A stretch of 22,650 nt of DNA from a virus. The notes beneath the pieces were generated by a model. The model was given only the letters and a program-made list of their open reading frames with translations, had not been told where the DNA came from and searched no databases. The stretch spans positions 1 through 22,650 of the IMG/VR virus record IMGVR_UViG_3300009481_000113; one strand, written 5' to 3'. Shown here piece after piece: positions 6,233 to 12,058 of the stretch (position 1 is its first letter; every line of letters begins with the position of its first letter). The translations under genes were made by a program, and so were the position numbers.

Positions 6233-6491
6233 CTTTGCCACCCTTTATAAGTTTAAATGGAATTACATTATTTTTAATTTTTTTCTTTTTAGATCCTTTA
6301 GAATGAAGATCATAAATATCATTAGCGTCATTAATAAATCTTGGTCCCATTTCAGTATAACCAAACTGAACACCATTTAATAAAGCAAAGATAGTAGAAA
6401 TAACTTTGTCGTAAGTTTTTTTGTCTAATTTAGACGCAAGAGTGGCAAGAGTTTTAACAAGTTCAGTGATACCATCCTTTGGGTCTGCCAT
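6222..6491 (-). CDS. Small helical hypothetical protein, basic tail
   Basis: An 89-residue protein (MADPKDGITELVKTLATLASKLDKK...). The first two thirds are amphipathic helix (ELVKTLATLASKL, VISTIFALLNGVQFGY). From about residue 64 the chain is Lys-rich (SKGSKKKKIKNN) and ends in DDK. No family is recognised. GGA lies 8-9 bases before the ATG. Its start overlaps the zinc-finger gene upstream by 29 bases and its end overlaps the next gene by 11, so it belongs to the same transcript. Confidence 0.62.
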   Translation of the reverse strand: MADPKDGITELVKTLATLASKLDKKTYDKVISTIFALLNGVQFGYTEMGPRFINDANDIYDLHSKGSKKKKIKNNVIPFKLIKGGKDDK

Positions 6492-6693
6492 TTAAAAAAT
6501 CCAATGCTAGTTTATAAATTAAAGTTTGTTCAGCTTCATTGTGAGGGCCGTGAATCGTGGTACCTGAACTATTACAAATGATACAAGAAATTGGATTGTT
6601 ACTGAGCTTTCCAGTAATAAATCCTAAACCTTTACAGTCTTTACAAATCTCGTATTTGTATCTTTTTTCTTTCTTATAAAAATTTTTTAACAT
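6463..6693 (-). CDS. DnaJ-type zinc-finger small protein
   Basis: A 76-residue protein with two CxxC knuckles of the DnaJ cysteine-rich type: CKDCKGLGF at about residues 17-25 and CIICNSSG at about residues 37-44. They would bind one zinc ion. There is no J-domain, so this is a stand-alone finger, probably for protein or nucleic-acid contacts. I chose the ATG at 6693 because AAAGAG lies about 6 bases upstream; a TTG two codons earlier is less likely. The codons for TTIHGPHNEA contain one of the GC-rich CGTGA/TCACG motifs seen elsewhere. Confidence 0.7.
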   Translation of the reverse strand: MLKNFYKKEKRYKYEICKDCKGLGFITGKLSNNPISCIICNSSGTTIHGPHNEAEQTLIYKLALDFLNGRPKGWYH

Positions 6694-6719
6694 TTGCAAC
6701 TCTTTATTTTAAAGGTCGT

Positions 6720-6747
6720 GGGAGCAAAGCACAAGAGCTTTACTCCC
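6720..6747. terminator. 11-bp hairpin, T-rich on the plus-strand side
   Basis: The arms 6720-6730 and 6737-6747 pair over 11 positions with one G-T wobble; the stem starts GGGAG/CTCCC and has a 6-base loop. On the plus strand it is followed by TTTTATTTATTT, like an intrinsic terminator, but no plus-strand gene lies nearby. On the minus strand it separates the 6758-6970 gene from the zinc-finger gene. It may attenuate minus-strand transcription or act against antisense transcripts. Confidence 0.5.
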
Positions 6748-6757
6748 TTTTATTTAT

Positions 6758-6970
6758 TTAGTTAGGTTTAAAATCTTTGACTAACTCCCAAGTATCTTCA
6801 GCTTCTTTTTCTCTACGCGTTTCTTCAAATAAATTAAAAGCTTTATTAATTAAAAACGCAGCTACTTTAGACATACTATGGGGCATTTCAAATCTATATA
6901 ATGATAACTGTTTTAATTCATCATATGTATTTATATTAAGTGCAATAGACTTAAATTTACTATTATCCAT
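6758..6970 (-). CDS. Ribbon-helix-helix-like protein, paralogue of 9384-9620
   Basis: A 70-residue protein: SKFKSIALNINTYDELKQLSLYRFEMPHSMSKVAAFLINKAFN. A short strand (KSIALNI) followed by two helices fits the ribbon-helix-helix (Arc/MetJ) fold used by small dimeric DNA-binding proteins. It aligns by eye with the 9384-9620 product (SKWKSVAVAIKDYHLL...P.AMISKILNDYIE), so the two look like paralogues. GGAG lies 5 bases before the ATG, a strong start. Such proteins usually repress by binding palindromic operators; the ATCTCAAGAT repeats in this window are possible targets, but that is speculation. Confidence 0.6.
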   Translation of the reverse strand: MDNSKFKSIALNINTYDELKQLSLYRFEMPHSMSKVAAFLINKAFNLFEETRREKEAEDTWELVKDFKPN

Positions 6971-7055
6971 AAGGTCTCCATATTAAGTTATGATTGACTT
7001 TATTGCCAATCAGACCAAAATCTAATGACCTCAGATAACTTTGCAATCACTTATT

Positions 7056-8444
7056 TTATAGGACTTTTTTGATAGCAAGCCCTATTTCTCTTGCGATTTG
7101 TGGGACAATTGCGTTGCCGAGGGCTTTGATTCGGTTAACTCTACCTTTGTCCAATTCATAGGAAATCCCATGAGGAACTCCACGAAAGTCGGATTCAATT
7201 TTCCACCAACTGCTACATTGAGATTCGTCCCTTTTCTTTTGTATTGACTCGGCCCTGCGTTGTTCTTGCTGTCGTTCACTGTTGGAGTGGGTAACATTTT
7301 GTTTTTCTCCAAATACAGCATCGCGTCTGATAGTTTTGCTCCGAATGTCGAGTCGGGTTTGTTCTTCTTTCTTAGGATAAAAGCTCCAGATTTGGTTTGC
7401 TCCACTCTGCTTGATTGTTCTCCCCCTTCCTCGCAACCCACTGTCGGTGTTGGATACATCTTCACATGTTTTGCTAGAGTCATTCTTCTCTTGGGAGAGG
7501 GGTTCACATTTTTTGAATCGTCCACTTGTGGAGTTGGATACATTTGAACTGCGTGTCTCAATGCAAACTGAAGATTGATTCCCTCTTTTTTTTTCTCTGC
7601 TGCTCTCTTCTTCCAAGCTTCCAATGTCTCCGATTGATTCGCTAGATGATCTGATCTCTGTGGTGTTGGATACATCTTCACTGCTCTGTTTAATGTTATT
7701 TGGACGTGTTTGTTTGTCTTTGGGTTGTAAGCTCTCTCGTTCGGTTTTAAAGGTGTTCCATCCTTGCTCGTCAACGTTTCTAGAAACTCTCCTTCTCCCG
7801 CCTCCTGTGCTGATGGAGTTGGATACATTCTCATTGTCTCTGGATCCACTTGTTCTCTCAGATTCGATGGTTTGGTTCTGCCCTTCCTGTGACCCTCCAT
7901 TAATTTCTTGGTCCCTGCAGCGCTTCTCGGCGGCAAGTGATCCATTGTGTTCGGAGTGGCCAATAATCCAAACTCTGTTCCTTTTGTGCCAAGCACCGAT
8001 GCCTGAAGCTGGAATAAGGAAACATTGGACTTCGAAACCTTCACCTTCCAAGTCATCTTGCACCTGTCGGAGTACCATGCCGTCTTGGATGTTAATAATT
8101 CCTTGCACATTTTCCCCAATAACGAATTGGGGTTTGACTTCCCTAATGATTCTAAACATGTCTGGCCAGAGATATCTGTCGTCACTTGTTCCTTTTTGGT
8201 TTCCTGCGACTGACATTGGTTGGCAGGGAAATCCTCCAGTAATGACATCTGCTTCGAATTCTTTTCCTTTGACATTTTTTATATCCTCCTCAATGGGTAT
8301 GTTTGGAAAATTCTTATTTAATACTTTAATACAATAAGGATCTTTTTCAACAAATTTAATTGTTTCAAACGCTCCCGTAGAATGTAACCCTAAACTAAAT
8401 CCACCTATTCCACTAAATAAATCTAAAATCTTTAATTTTTTCAT
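7056..8444 (-). CDS. dcm: DNA cytosine-5 methyltransferase (Dcm type)
   Basis: A 462-residue enzyme transferring a methyl group from S-adenosylmethionine to C5 of cytosine in DNA. Motif I is DLFSGIGG (residues 8-15), motif IV GGFPCQP with catalytic Cys74, motif VI ENVQG (111-115), then HKRNRVWIIG (153-162), and motif X ALGNAIVPQIA (441-451) near the C-terminus. Residues about 165-425 form a long low-complexity region rich in Ser, Asn, Glu and Arg with repeated [D/N]VSN[S/T] units, where a target-recognition domain would lie. The ATG overlaps the stop of a 27-residue membrane peptide (ATGA). G+C is visibly higher than in neighbours (50% in 7861-7920). A second long frame (7082-8275) is nested in the +1 frame. 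No partner restriction enzyme is visible, so self-protection is the likely role. Confidence 0.9.
   Translation of the reverse strand: MKKLKILDLFSGIGGFSLGLHSTGAFETIKFVEKDPYCIKVLNKNFPNIPIEEDIKNVKGKEFEADVITGGFPCQPMSVAGNQKGTSDDRYLWPDMFRIIREVKPQFVIGENVQGIINIQDGMVLRQVQDDLEGEGFEVQCFLIPASGIGAWHKRNRVWIIGHSEHNGSLAAEKRCRDQEINGGSQEGQNQTIESERTSGSRDNENVSNSISTGGGRRRVSRNVDEQGWNTFKTERESLQPKDKQTRPNNIKQSSEDVSNTTEIRSSSESIGDIGSLEEESSREKKRGNQSSVCIETRSSNVSNSTSGRFKKCEPLSQEKNDSSKTCEDVSNTDSGLRGRGRTIKQSGANQIWSFYPKKEEQTRLDIRSKTIRRDAVFGEKQNVTHSNSERQQEQRRAESIQKKRDESQCSSWWKIESDFRGVPHGISYELDKGRVNRIKALGNAIVPQIAREIGLAIKKVL
7082..8275 (-). CDS. Protein encoded in +1 frame inside the methyltransferase gene
   Basis: A 397-codon frame lies entirely inside the methyltransferase gene, shifted by +1. 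GAGGAGG at 8285-8291 lies 9 bases before its ATG, better than most ribosome sites here. The product is not random-looking. TAWYSDRCKMTWKVK (about residues 65-79), SLFQLQASVLGTKGTEFGLLATPN (about 86-109), five blocks of [Y/L]PTP, and GGKLNPTFVEFLMGFPMNWTK near the C-terminus match, from memory, a phage protein family often found next to Dcm-type methyltransferases and sometimes labelled methylase. Its biochemical role is unknown to me. The PTP blocks are the same codons that read VSN in the methyltransferase. It could also be a by-product of methyltransferase codon use, but length and start signal argue for translation. Confidence 0.62.
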   Translation of the reverse strand: MSKEKNSKQMSLLEDFPANQCQSQETKKEQVTTDISGQTCLESLGKSNPNSLLGKMCKELLTSKTAWYSDRCKMTWKVKVSKSNVSLFQLQASVLGTKGTEFGLLATPNTMDHLPPRSAAGTKKLMEGHRKGRTKPSNLREQVDPETMRMYPTPSAQEAGEGEFLETLTSKDGTPLKPNERAYNPKTNKHVQITLNRAVKMYPTPQRSDHLANQSETLEAWKKRAAEKKKEGINLQFALRHAVQMYPTPQVDDSKNVNPSPKRRMTLAKHVKMYPTPTVGCEEGGEQSSRVEQTKSGAFILRKKNKPDSTFGAKLSDAMLYLEKNKMLPTPTVNDSKNNAGPSQYKRKGTNLNVAVGGKLNPTFVEFLMGFPMNWTKVELTESKPSATQLSHKSQEK

Positions 8445-8524
8445 AATACTACAATTAGCATATATAAAGCTAATAAAGTAATTAACCCTAATGATGCAAA
8501 AATAATAAAAAATATTTTATTCAT
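8441..8524 (-). CDS. 27-residue single-span membrane peptide
   Basis: The sequence MNKIFFIIFASLGLITLLALYMLIVVL is one hydrophobic helix with a single Lys at the N-terminus. Its ATG overlaps the upstream stop (ATGA), its TGA overlaps the methyltransferase ATG (ATGA), and GAAGAGAG lies about 7 bases upstream. Coupling on both sides is good evidence of translation. The size and shape suggest a membrane micropeptide, but the role is unknown; reading through it may simply deliver ribosomes to the methyltransferase, which lacks its own clear ribosome site. Confidence 0.6.
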   Translation of the reverse strand: MNKIFFIIFASLGLITLLALYMLIVVL

Positions 8525-8682
8525 TTCTTTCTCTCTTCAGCTTGTCTTTTTGATTCTTTATAGGACTCGTTTAATTCTGCTTTTTCCTTTTCCGCTTCTT
8601 CCAGAAAATCTTTGTACCCATTATCTTTACGCCATTGGTCAGAGTATTTTTTAATTAATTTTTTTTCTTTAATATAATTCAT
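8521..8682 (-). CDS. 53-residue charged helical protein
   Basis: The product (MNYIKEKKLIKKYSDQWRKDNGYKDF...) is highly charged and helical, ending in a Glu/Lys/Arg-rich coil (LEEAEKEKAELNESYKESK). ATGA overlaps join it to the genes on both sides, and there is no ribosome site of its own, so translation should depend on the upstream gene. No family is recognised. Confidence 0.62.
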   Translation of the reverse strand: MNYIKEKKLIKKYSDQWRKDNGYKDFLEEAEKEKAELNESYKESKRQAEERKK

Positions 8683-8975
8683 TTATTTTTTGACAAATTT
8701 TTTATTTCTTCTTGATAAACTTTAAGATCATATTTATATTCTTCTGTTGTTTTACTTAACTTTTCTTTTAATTTTTTATTTTCTCTTTGATATTGATCAT
8801 TAATATCGAGTGCTATTGATAAAGAGTTGTCCATTTCTTTAATCCGAGCTTGAAGAGTTTTCACTTCAGGAGAATTACTTCCAATTGCTTTAATAATAGA
8901 TAATTCCCCTTCGGCATCTTGTCTTTTCTTTTTTTCGTTTCTCCACATTTCCAATAATGTAGTATAGTCAGTCAT
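8679..8975 (-). CDS. Coiled-coil small protein
   Basis: A 98-residue protein (MTDYTTLLEMWRNEKKKRQDAEGELS...) with two coiled-coil stretches: about residues 37-54 (VKTLQARIKEMDNSLSIAL) and 60-95 (QYQRENKKLKEKLSKTTEEYK and on). No membrane span or catalytic motif. It overlaps the upstream gene by 8 bases and the downstream one by ATGA. A structural or adaptor role is likely; nothing more can be said. Confidence 0.65.
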   Translation of the reverse strand: MTDYTTLLEMWRNEKKKRQDAEGELSIIKAIGSNSPEVKTLQARIKEMDNSLSIALDINDQYQRENKKLKEKLSKTTEEYKYDLKVYQEEIKNLSKNK

Positions 8976-9213
8976 TATTGCGAACTCTGTTAGATCCTTT
9001 ATCTCTATATCTATTTTTCCATTTACATTCTATTTCTAATACTTTATCAGTTTTACCATGACAAATTTCAATTAAATGTCCCTCAGGTATAGAGGAAACC
9101 CAATAATTTTTATAATCATATAAAACAATTTTGTTTCTAGACCTTCTAGTTATTTTTTTTCTATTAGATAAGTAGGATCTAGCTTTAGACTTATGTTTAG
9201 TTTTGAATCTCAT
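8968..9213 (-). CDS. Very basic small protein
   Basis: An 81-residue protein. The first 30 residues are dominated by Lys and Arg (MRFKTKHKSKARSYLSNRKK), which suggests nucleic-acid binding. The middle (YWVSSIPEGHLIEICHG) looks like beta structure. The ATG overlaps the upstream stop by 17 bases. No family is recognised. Confidence 0.6.
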   Translation of the reverse strand: MRFKTKHKSKARSYLSNRKKITRRSRNKIVLYDYKNYWVSSIPEGHLIEICHGKTDKVLEIECKWKNRYRDKGSNRVRNND

Positions 9214-9418
9214 TTCTAATTTTAATAAATTTTAATTTAGCAATCTTTAACATCTTCTCAAATAAAGCTTCAGCGTTAGGAGTTTTAATAGTGTTTCTTA
9301 ATTCTCCATTAACATATAAACATAAACGATGTGAGGAGTGGTCTAATTCAATAGTAAAAAACTCTTTAGCTTTTATTCTTTTATCAATTTTTTTTAGATC
9401 CTCTCGTATCAGGGTCAT
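9197..9418 (-). CDS. Small hypothetical protein
   Basis: A 73-residue protein (MTLIREDLKKIDKRIKAKEFFTIELDHSSHRLCLYVNGELRNTIK...). Helix, then two or three beta strands, then a helix (NAEALFEKMLKIAKLKFIKI). AGGA lies about 8 bases before the ATG. It overlaps the upstream ribbon-helix-helix gene by 35 bases. No function is recognised. Confidence 0.62.
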   Translation of the reverse strand: MTLIREDLKKIDKRIKAKEFFTIELDHSSHRLCLYVNGELRNTIKTPNAEALFEKMLKIAKLKFIKIRNEIQN

Positions 9419-9620
9419 TTTTTATTCCTACTCCGTTTAAAAGTTTTTTCTTAAAAACATCCACAGACAGTTTATTTTTCTTTGCTTGAAATTCTATGTA
9501 GTCATTTAAAATTTTAGAAATCATTGCGCCAGGAGCTCTAAATTTATCTTTACACAATCCCCTGAGTAAATGATAATCTTTAATAGCTACTGCTACACTT
9601 TTCCATTTACTAGTGTTCAT
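9384..9620 (-). CDS. Ribbon-helix-helix-like protein, paralogue of 6758-6970
   Basis: A 78-residue protein. MNTSKWKSVAVAIKDYHLL and PGAMISKILNDYIEFQAKK give a strand followed by two helices, the ribbon-helix-helix layout. It matches the 6758-6970 product at SK-aromatic-KS, at the hydrophobic strand and at the Met-Ser/Ile-Lys of the second helix. The C-terminal 30 residues are an unrelated basic tail. The ATGA overlap at 9617-9620 ties it to the upstream gene. Probably a small DNA-binding regulator. Confidence 0.58.
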   Translation of the reverse strand: MNTSKWKSVAVAIKDYHLLRGLCKDKFRAPGAMISKILNDYIEFQAKKNKLSVDVFKKKLLNGVGIKNDPDTRGSKKN

Positions 9621-9829
9621 GATTTTGATTCCTTTCTAATAATATCTCCAATATTATTTACAGCTTTTTTTAAGTGTGAAATAAAACCGTGATCATCTAC
9701 TACACTAATCCCTAAACTTTCTTTAAGTCTTTTATTTTCTTCTCTTAATTGTTTTACTTCTTTACATAAACTATCAATCCCTTTTTCTAATCGGTTATAG
9801 ACAGTATCTTCATTGTTTACATTACTCAT
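9617..9829 (-). CDS. Small coiled-coil protein
   Basis: A 70-residue protein with a clear heptad region at about residues 12-40 (LEKGIDSLCKEVKQLREENK). A short helix follows near the end (HLKKAVNNIGDIIRKE). ATGA overlaps on both sides show translational coupling. No family is recognised. Confidence 0.63.
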   Translation of the reverse strand: MSNVNNEDTVYNRLEKGIDSLCKEVKQLREENKRLKESLGISVVDDHGFISHLKKAVNNIGDIIRKESKS

Positions 9830-10092
9830 TTATTTTTCTCCTCTGGTTGATTGTTTCGTTCTTCAAGTTCATCAAATACTAGAATAGTCGCTATAGTTCG
9901 TCCAAAAGGATAATGGATATTTTCTAGTCCATCCTTAAATGAAATAGTAGTGATACCATCAATGTACATATCAAAATGCATAGAGTCTTCAATTGGACAA
10001 CCATCAGTATCAAAAGAAGGTATAGAAGATAATTGTTGATCTACATCACTCATGATACTATTTAATATTGAACTTTTACTTTTTTGTTTCAC
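9826..10092 (-). CDS. Small acidic hypothetical protein, first gene of operon
   Basis: An 88-residue protein starting from GTG at 10092. It has a serine/glutamine-rich N-terminus, a central acidic/hydrophobic part (FDTDGCPIEDSMHFDMYIDG, GITTISFKDG) and a Glu/Asn-rich end. An internal ATG at 10050 is an alternative start; neither has a strong ribosome site. It is the first gene of the long minus-strand run and lies 46 bases from the divergent plus-strand operon, so shared control is likely. Confidence 0.58.
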   Translation of the reverse strand: MKQKSKSSILNSIMSDVDQQLSSIPSFDTDGCPIEDSMHFDMYIDGITTISFKDGLENIHYPFGRTIATILVFDELEERNNQPEEKNK

Positions 10093-10138
10093 TTATCTAT
10101 CTTAACTACATGGGAGACTTGAAAAAGTCAATTAAATT
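10093..10138. promoter_or_regulatory. Divergent intergenic region between two operons
   Basis: Only 46 bases separate the divergent starts. TTGACT on the minus strand (10126-10131) matches a -35 box, but I find no well-spaced -10 box. GACTT-GAAA-AAGTC (10116-10129) is a short dyad. Promoters for one or both operons probably lie here or extend into the first genes. Confidence 0.35.
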
Positions 10139-10357
10139 ATGAAAATATTTTTAGCCCTTATTATATGCTCAGGAACAGCTGGTACTTGTTTACCTCCTTA
10201 TACCCTACCCCAAACTTACTCTTCAACTTATGAATGCATGATGGAAGGATATAAACAATCCCTTGATAAAATGAAAGAAATTGGTAAAGAAGATGTAGAT
10301 AAGCACAAAATTTATATAAAATTTCATTGTGGAGTAGATCTTAGATACCCAACATAA
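10139..10357 (+). CDS. Small secreted Cys-containing protein
   Basis: A 72-residue protein with a signal-peptide-like N-terminus (MKIFLALIICSGTAGTC): a Lys, a hydrophobic stretch and small residues before a possible cleavage site. The mature part is short and polar with Cys residues at YECMM and FHCGV that could form a disulphide bond, pointing to export to the periplasm or envelope. From memory such proteins recur in marine phages without known function. It leads the only plus-strand block on this side of the replication operon. Confidence 0.6.
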   Translation: MKIFLALIICSGTAGTCLPPYTLPQTYSSTYECMMEGYKQSLDKMKEIGKEDVDKHKIYIKFHCGVDLRYPT

Positions 10358-10358
10358 A

Positions 10359-10616
10359 ATGATTTTAAAATTCATATTATTAGGCAGCATGTGTTATACC
10401 ATAGAAACTAAGGTTATTTGCAGAGATTTTATTCAAAACCCTATTTTAAGCGATTCTCAGTGTAGGTCTGCAGCTTACTCTATAGGTATGACAGTTAAGG
10501 ATAGAATCGAAAAAAAAGAGGGGTCTATGGAGCACTATGAGGTACATTGTATAGCTATTGACCCTGAAGGCTATAATATTGACCATTCCTTTAAAATATC
10601 TTATAATATCTTATGA
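10359..10616 (+). CDS. Small probably exported Cys-rich protein
   Basis: An 85-residue protein with a short hydrophobic N-terminus (MILKFILLGSMCYTIE) and Cys residues in VICRDF, DSQCRSAAY and EVHCIAID. The spacing is reminiscent of its upstream neighbour, whose product also ends in a HC motif, so the two may be distant paralogues. The ATG follows the upstream stop by one base and the end overlaps the next gene by ATGA. Confidence 0.58.
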   Translation: MILKFILLGSMCYTIETKVICRDFIQNPILSDSQCRSAAYSIGMTVKDRIEKKEGSMEHYEVHCIAIDPEGYNIDHSFKISYNIL

Positions 10617-10843
10617 AGGCTTATCGAGTCCAAGCTCGTATGGGAGGAAAGTATTTAGATACTAAACTAAATGCAGCCAACGATGTGGAGGCTTTAGAAA
10701 AGTTTTCTAAACTTGTGAGCGAAGGAAATATTGAAACTTACAAAGATGATTTTTGTAACAATAAGCAAGTTCACATAACTTATGAGGAACTGAATAATGA
10801 GTCCCAAAAAAATAGAGCTGTTGAAACAACTTCAACATCTTGA
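10613..10843 (+). CDS. Small hypothetical protein
   Basis: A 76-residue protein (MKAYRVQARMGGKYLDTKLNAANDVEALEKFSKLV...). The N-terminal YRVQARMGGKYLDTKLNAAND looks like a small beta-hairpin fold leading into a helix, as seen in compact phage proteins. It is coupled by ATGA to the preceding gene. Function is unknown. Confidence 0.58.
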   Translation: MKAYRVQARMGGKYLDTKLNAANDVEALEKFSKLVSEGNIETYKDDFCNNKQVHITYEELNNESQKNRAVETTSTS

Positions 10844-10985
10844 ACATAAGTGGTCAGCAGAATTAATGACTAATGGTTGCTGTACTGTTGACATGCTTAA
10901 AATAGAAACTGATATTAAATCTACTAGAAATAGTATTAAATATCAGGATGTACAAGAAAACTTAGTTCTTAATAGAGCTAGCTAG
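10797..10985 (+). CDS. Small helical hypothetical protein
   Basis: A 62-residue protein (MSPKKIELLKQLQHLEHKWSAELMTNGCC...). A first helix (about residues 4-22) and a second one from about 32 to 57 suggest a two-helix hairpin. GAGGA lies 8-9 bases before the ATG, an unusually good signal, although the gene overlaps its neighbour by 47 bases. It is the last gene of the plus-strand block; no clear terminator follows. Confidence 0.55.
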   Translation: MSPKKIELLKQLQHLEHKWSAELMTNGCCTVDMLKIETDIKSTRNSIKYQDVQENLVLNRAS

Positions 10986-11037
10986 TTTTTATTGTTTTTA
11001 AAAAATTAAGTTTTTCCCTAGGCTATCTATCGGCTTT

Positions 11038-11652
11038 TCATATTTTTAATGCTGTTGATCTATCACTTCTACCTATTACACCTTTTGCAAAAACATTAAA
11101 GGAAAGTGTGTATCTAGTTTCTTTATTATTATTTATAGGAACAAAGTGTTTTAATGTACTAGGAAATAAATATAAACTATTTTTAACATCTGGCATCCTC
11201 CAACTTTCTGAATTTAGATTATTATATTCTTCTACCGCAAATTGAAAAGTAGAAAATAAAGGAGAGTCTCTTTTAAAAGTAATTTGAGATAAACTTTCTG
11301 TTATAAAATATACGGCACTCAATATACTATTAGGGTGAGAATGTTCATGATGATAAGTACCTTGGGGAGTTTTATTTACCCAACTTTGTGTAATATAAAA
11401 TTCTGTCAGATAAGATATTTTTAAATATTTTTTTGTATATTCTTCTATTTTAGAATCAAAATATTTTTTTAAATTAGTTAATTCAGAATGATTTAATATA
11501 TATTGATCAGAAGATGAGTTATTATTACCTTCATTTAAATGATTGGTTTGACACAGTTTTATTAAAAAATTTTTTTCTTTTATAGATATTTGATATTCAT
11601 TAGAATGAAAAAGAGGTATCCCAAAAAGTAAGTGGACTCCAGGGTCTATCAT
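11038..11652 (-). CDS. 2OG-Fe(II) oxygenase
   Basis: A 204-residue protein resembling phage 2OG-Fe(II) oxygenases of the 2OG-FeII_Oxy_5 kind. QSWVNKTPQGTYHHEHSHPNS (about residues 89-109) has the typical 'SWVN...G..H.H.HPNS' block with metal ligands. SAVYFI follows as the next strand. SLYLFPSTLKHFV (about residues 160-172) contains the distal His. RYTLSFNVF carries the co-substrate Arg. Substrate unknown. It starts one base after the LAGLIDADG gene, at the tail of the replication operon, and has no ribosome site, so it is probably coupled. Its C-terminus lies 52 bases from the convergent plus-strand operon. Confidence 0.75.
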   Translation of the reverse strand: MIDPGVHLLFGIPLFHSNEYQISIKEKNFLIKLCQTNHLNEGNNNSSSDQYILNHSELTNLKKYFDSKIEEYTKKYLKISYLTEFYITQSWVNKTPQGTYHHEHSHPNSILSAVYFITESLSQITFKRDSPLFSTFQFAVEEYNNLNSESWRMPDVKNSLYLFPSTLKHFVPINNNKETRYTLSFNVFAKGVIGRSDRSTALKI

Positions 11653-11653
11653 A

Positions 11654-12058
11654 TTAAGTTTTTTTTTTAAAAAAATTAAATTTTGTATTTAGATTATCCA
11701 TTGGCTTGGTAAATTCGTAATGGTTTATTATTTTTAATAAATCTTTACGCTTAGTTAAGGCATAAGGAAATAATAATTTTGCAACTATTAAAGCTTTGCG
11801 ATGACTACATCTCCATCTCCATTGATCTTTTCTACCAAAGCCTCCATTTTTTTTATAATTAATAGATCCTAACTGTTGAATAATTTGATAAAAATGATGA
11901 ATAGTTTCTAAGTGAGTCATAGAAATTTCCATTCCCACATTCCATTTCATATAAATTTTACCATTTGGACTTTTAGATCTGTATTGAGCATAATTAACAT
12001 TACCCTCTCCATCAAATAAACCTGAACACCAACCTATTAAGGCTTTACTTTGTTCCAC
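11654..12058 (-). CDS. LAGLIDADG-type homing endonuclease-like protein
   Basis: A 134-residue protein whose N-terminus, ALIGWCSGLFDGEGNVNY (about residues 6-23), matches the LAGLIDADG helix with the catalytic acidic residue in FDGEG. The rest fits a single-motif enzyme: strands with basic residues (SPNGKIYMKWNVGMEIS; GGFGRKDQWRWRCSHR) and helices. Single-motif members act as homodimers. The GTG start at 12058 lies inside the end of the polymerase gene (14-base overlap), preceded 8 bases earlier by AGGAGG, so it should be translated well. Free-standing homing genes next to polymerase genes usually spread by cutting a nearby allele. Activity is not proven; it may have been recruited for another role. 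Confidence 0.75.
   Translation of the reverse strand: MEQSKALIGWCSGLFDGEGNVNYAQYRSKSPNGKIYMKWNVGMEISMTHLETIHHFYQIIQQLGSINYKKNGGFGRKDQWRWRCSHRKALIVAKLLFPYALTKRKDLLKIINHYEFTKPMDNLNTKFNFFKKKT

Noticed and set aside
6971-7055. TTGGCA and TAATAT with 18-base spacing before the 6970 gene
   Set aside because: The predicted transcription start would fall inside or after the Shine-Dalgarno sequence, so a promoter for that gene is unlikely.
7624-8337. 237-codon plus-strand frame opposite the methyltransferase gene
   Set aside because: It has no recognisable motif and no clear ribosome site, and its openness follows from the low stop density imposed by two open frames on the other strand.
10986-11037. 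Expected terminators between convergent genes
   Set aside because: The region is T-rich but I find no stable stem followed by a T-tract on either strand.
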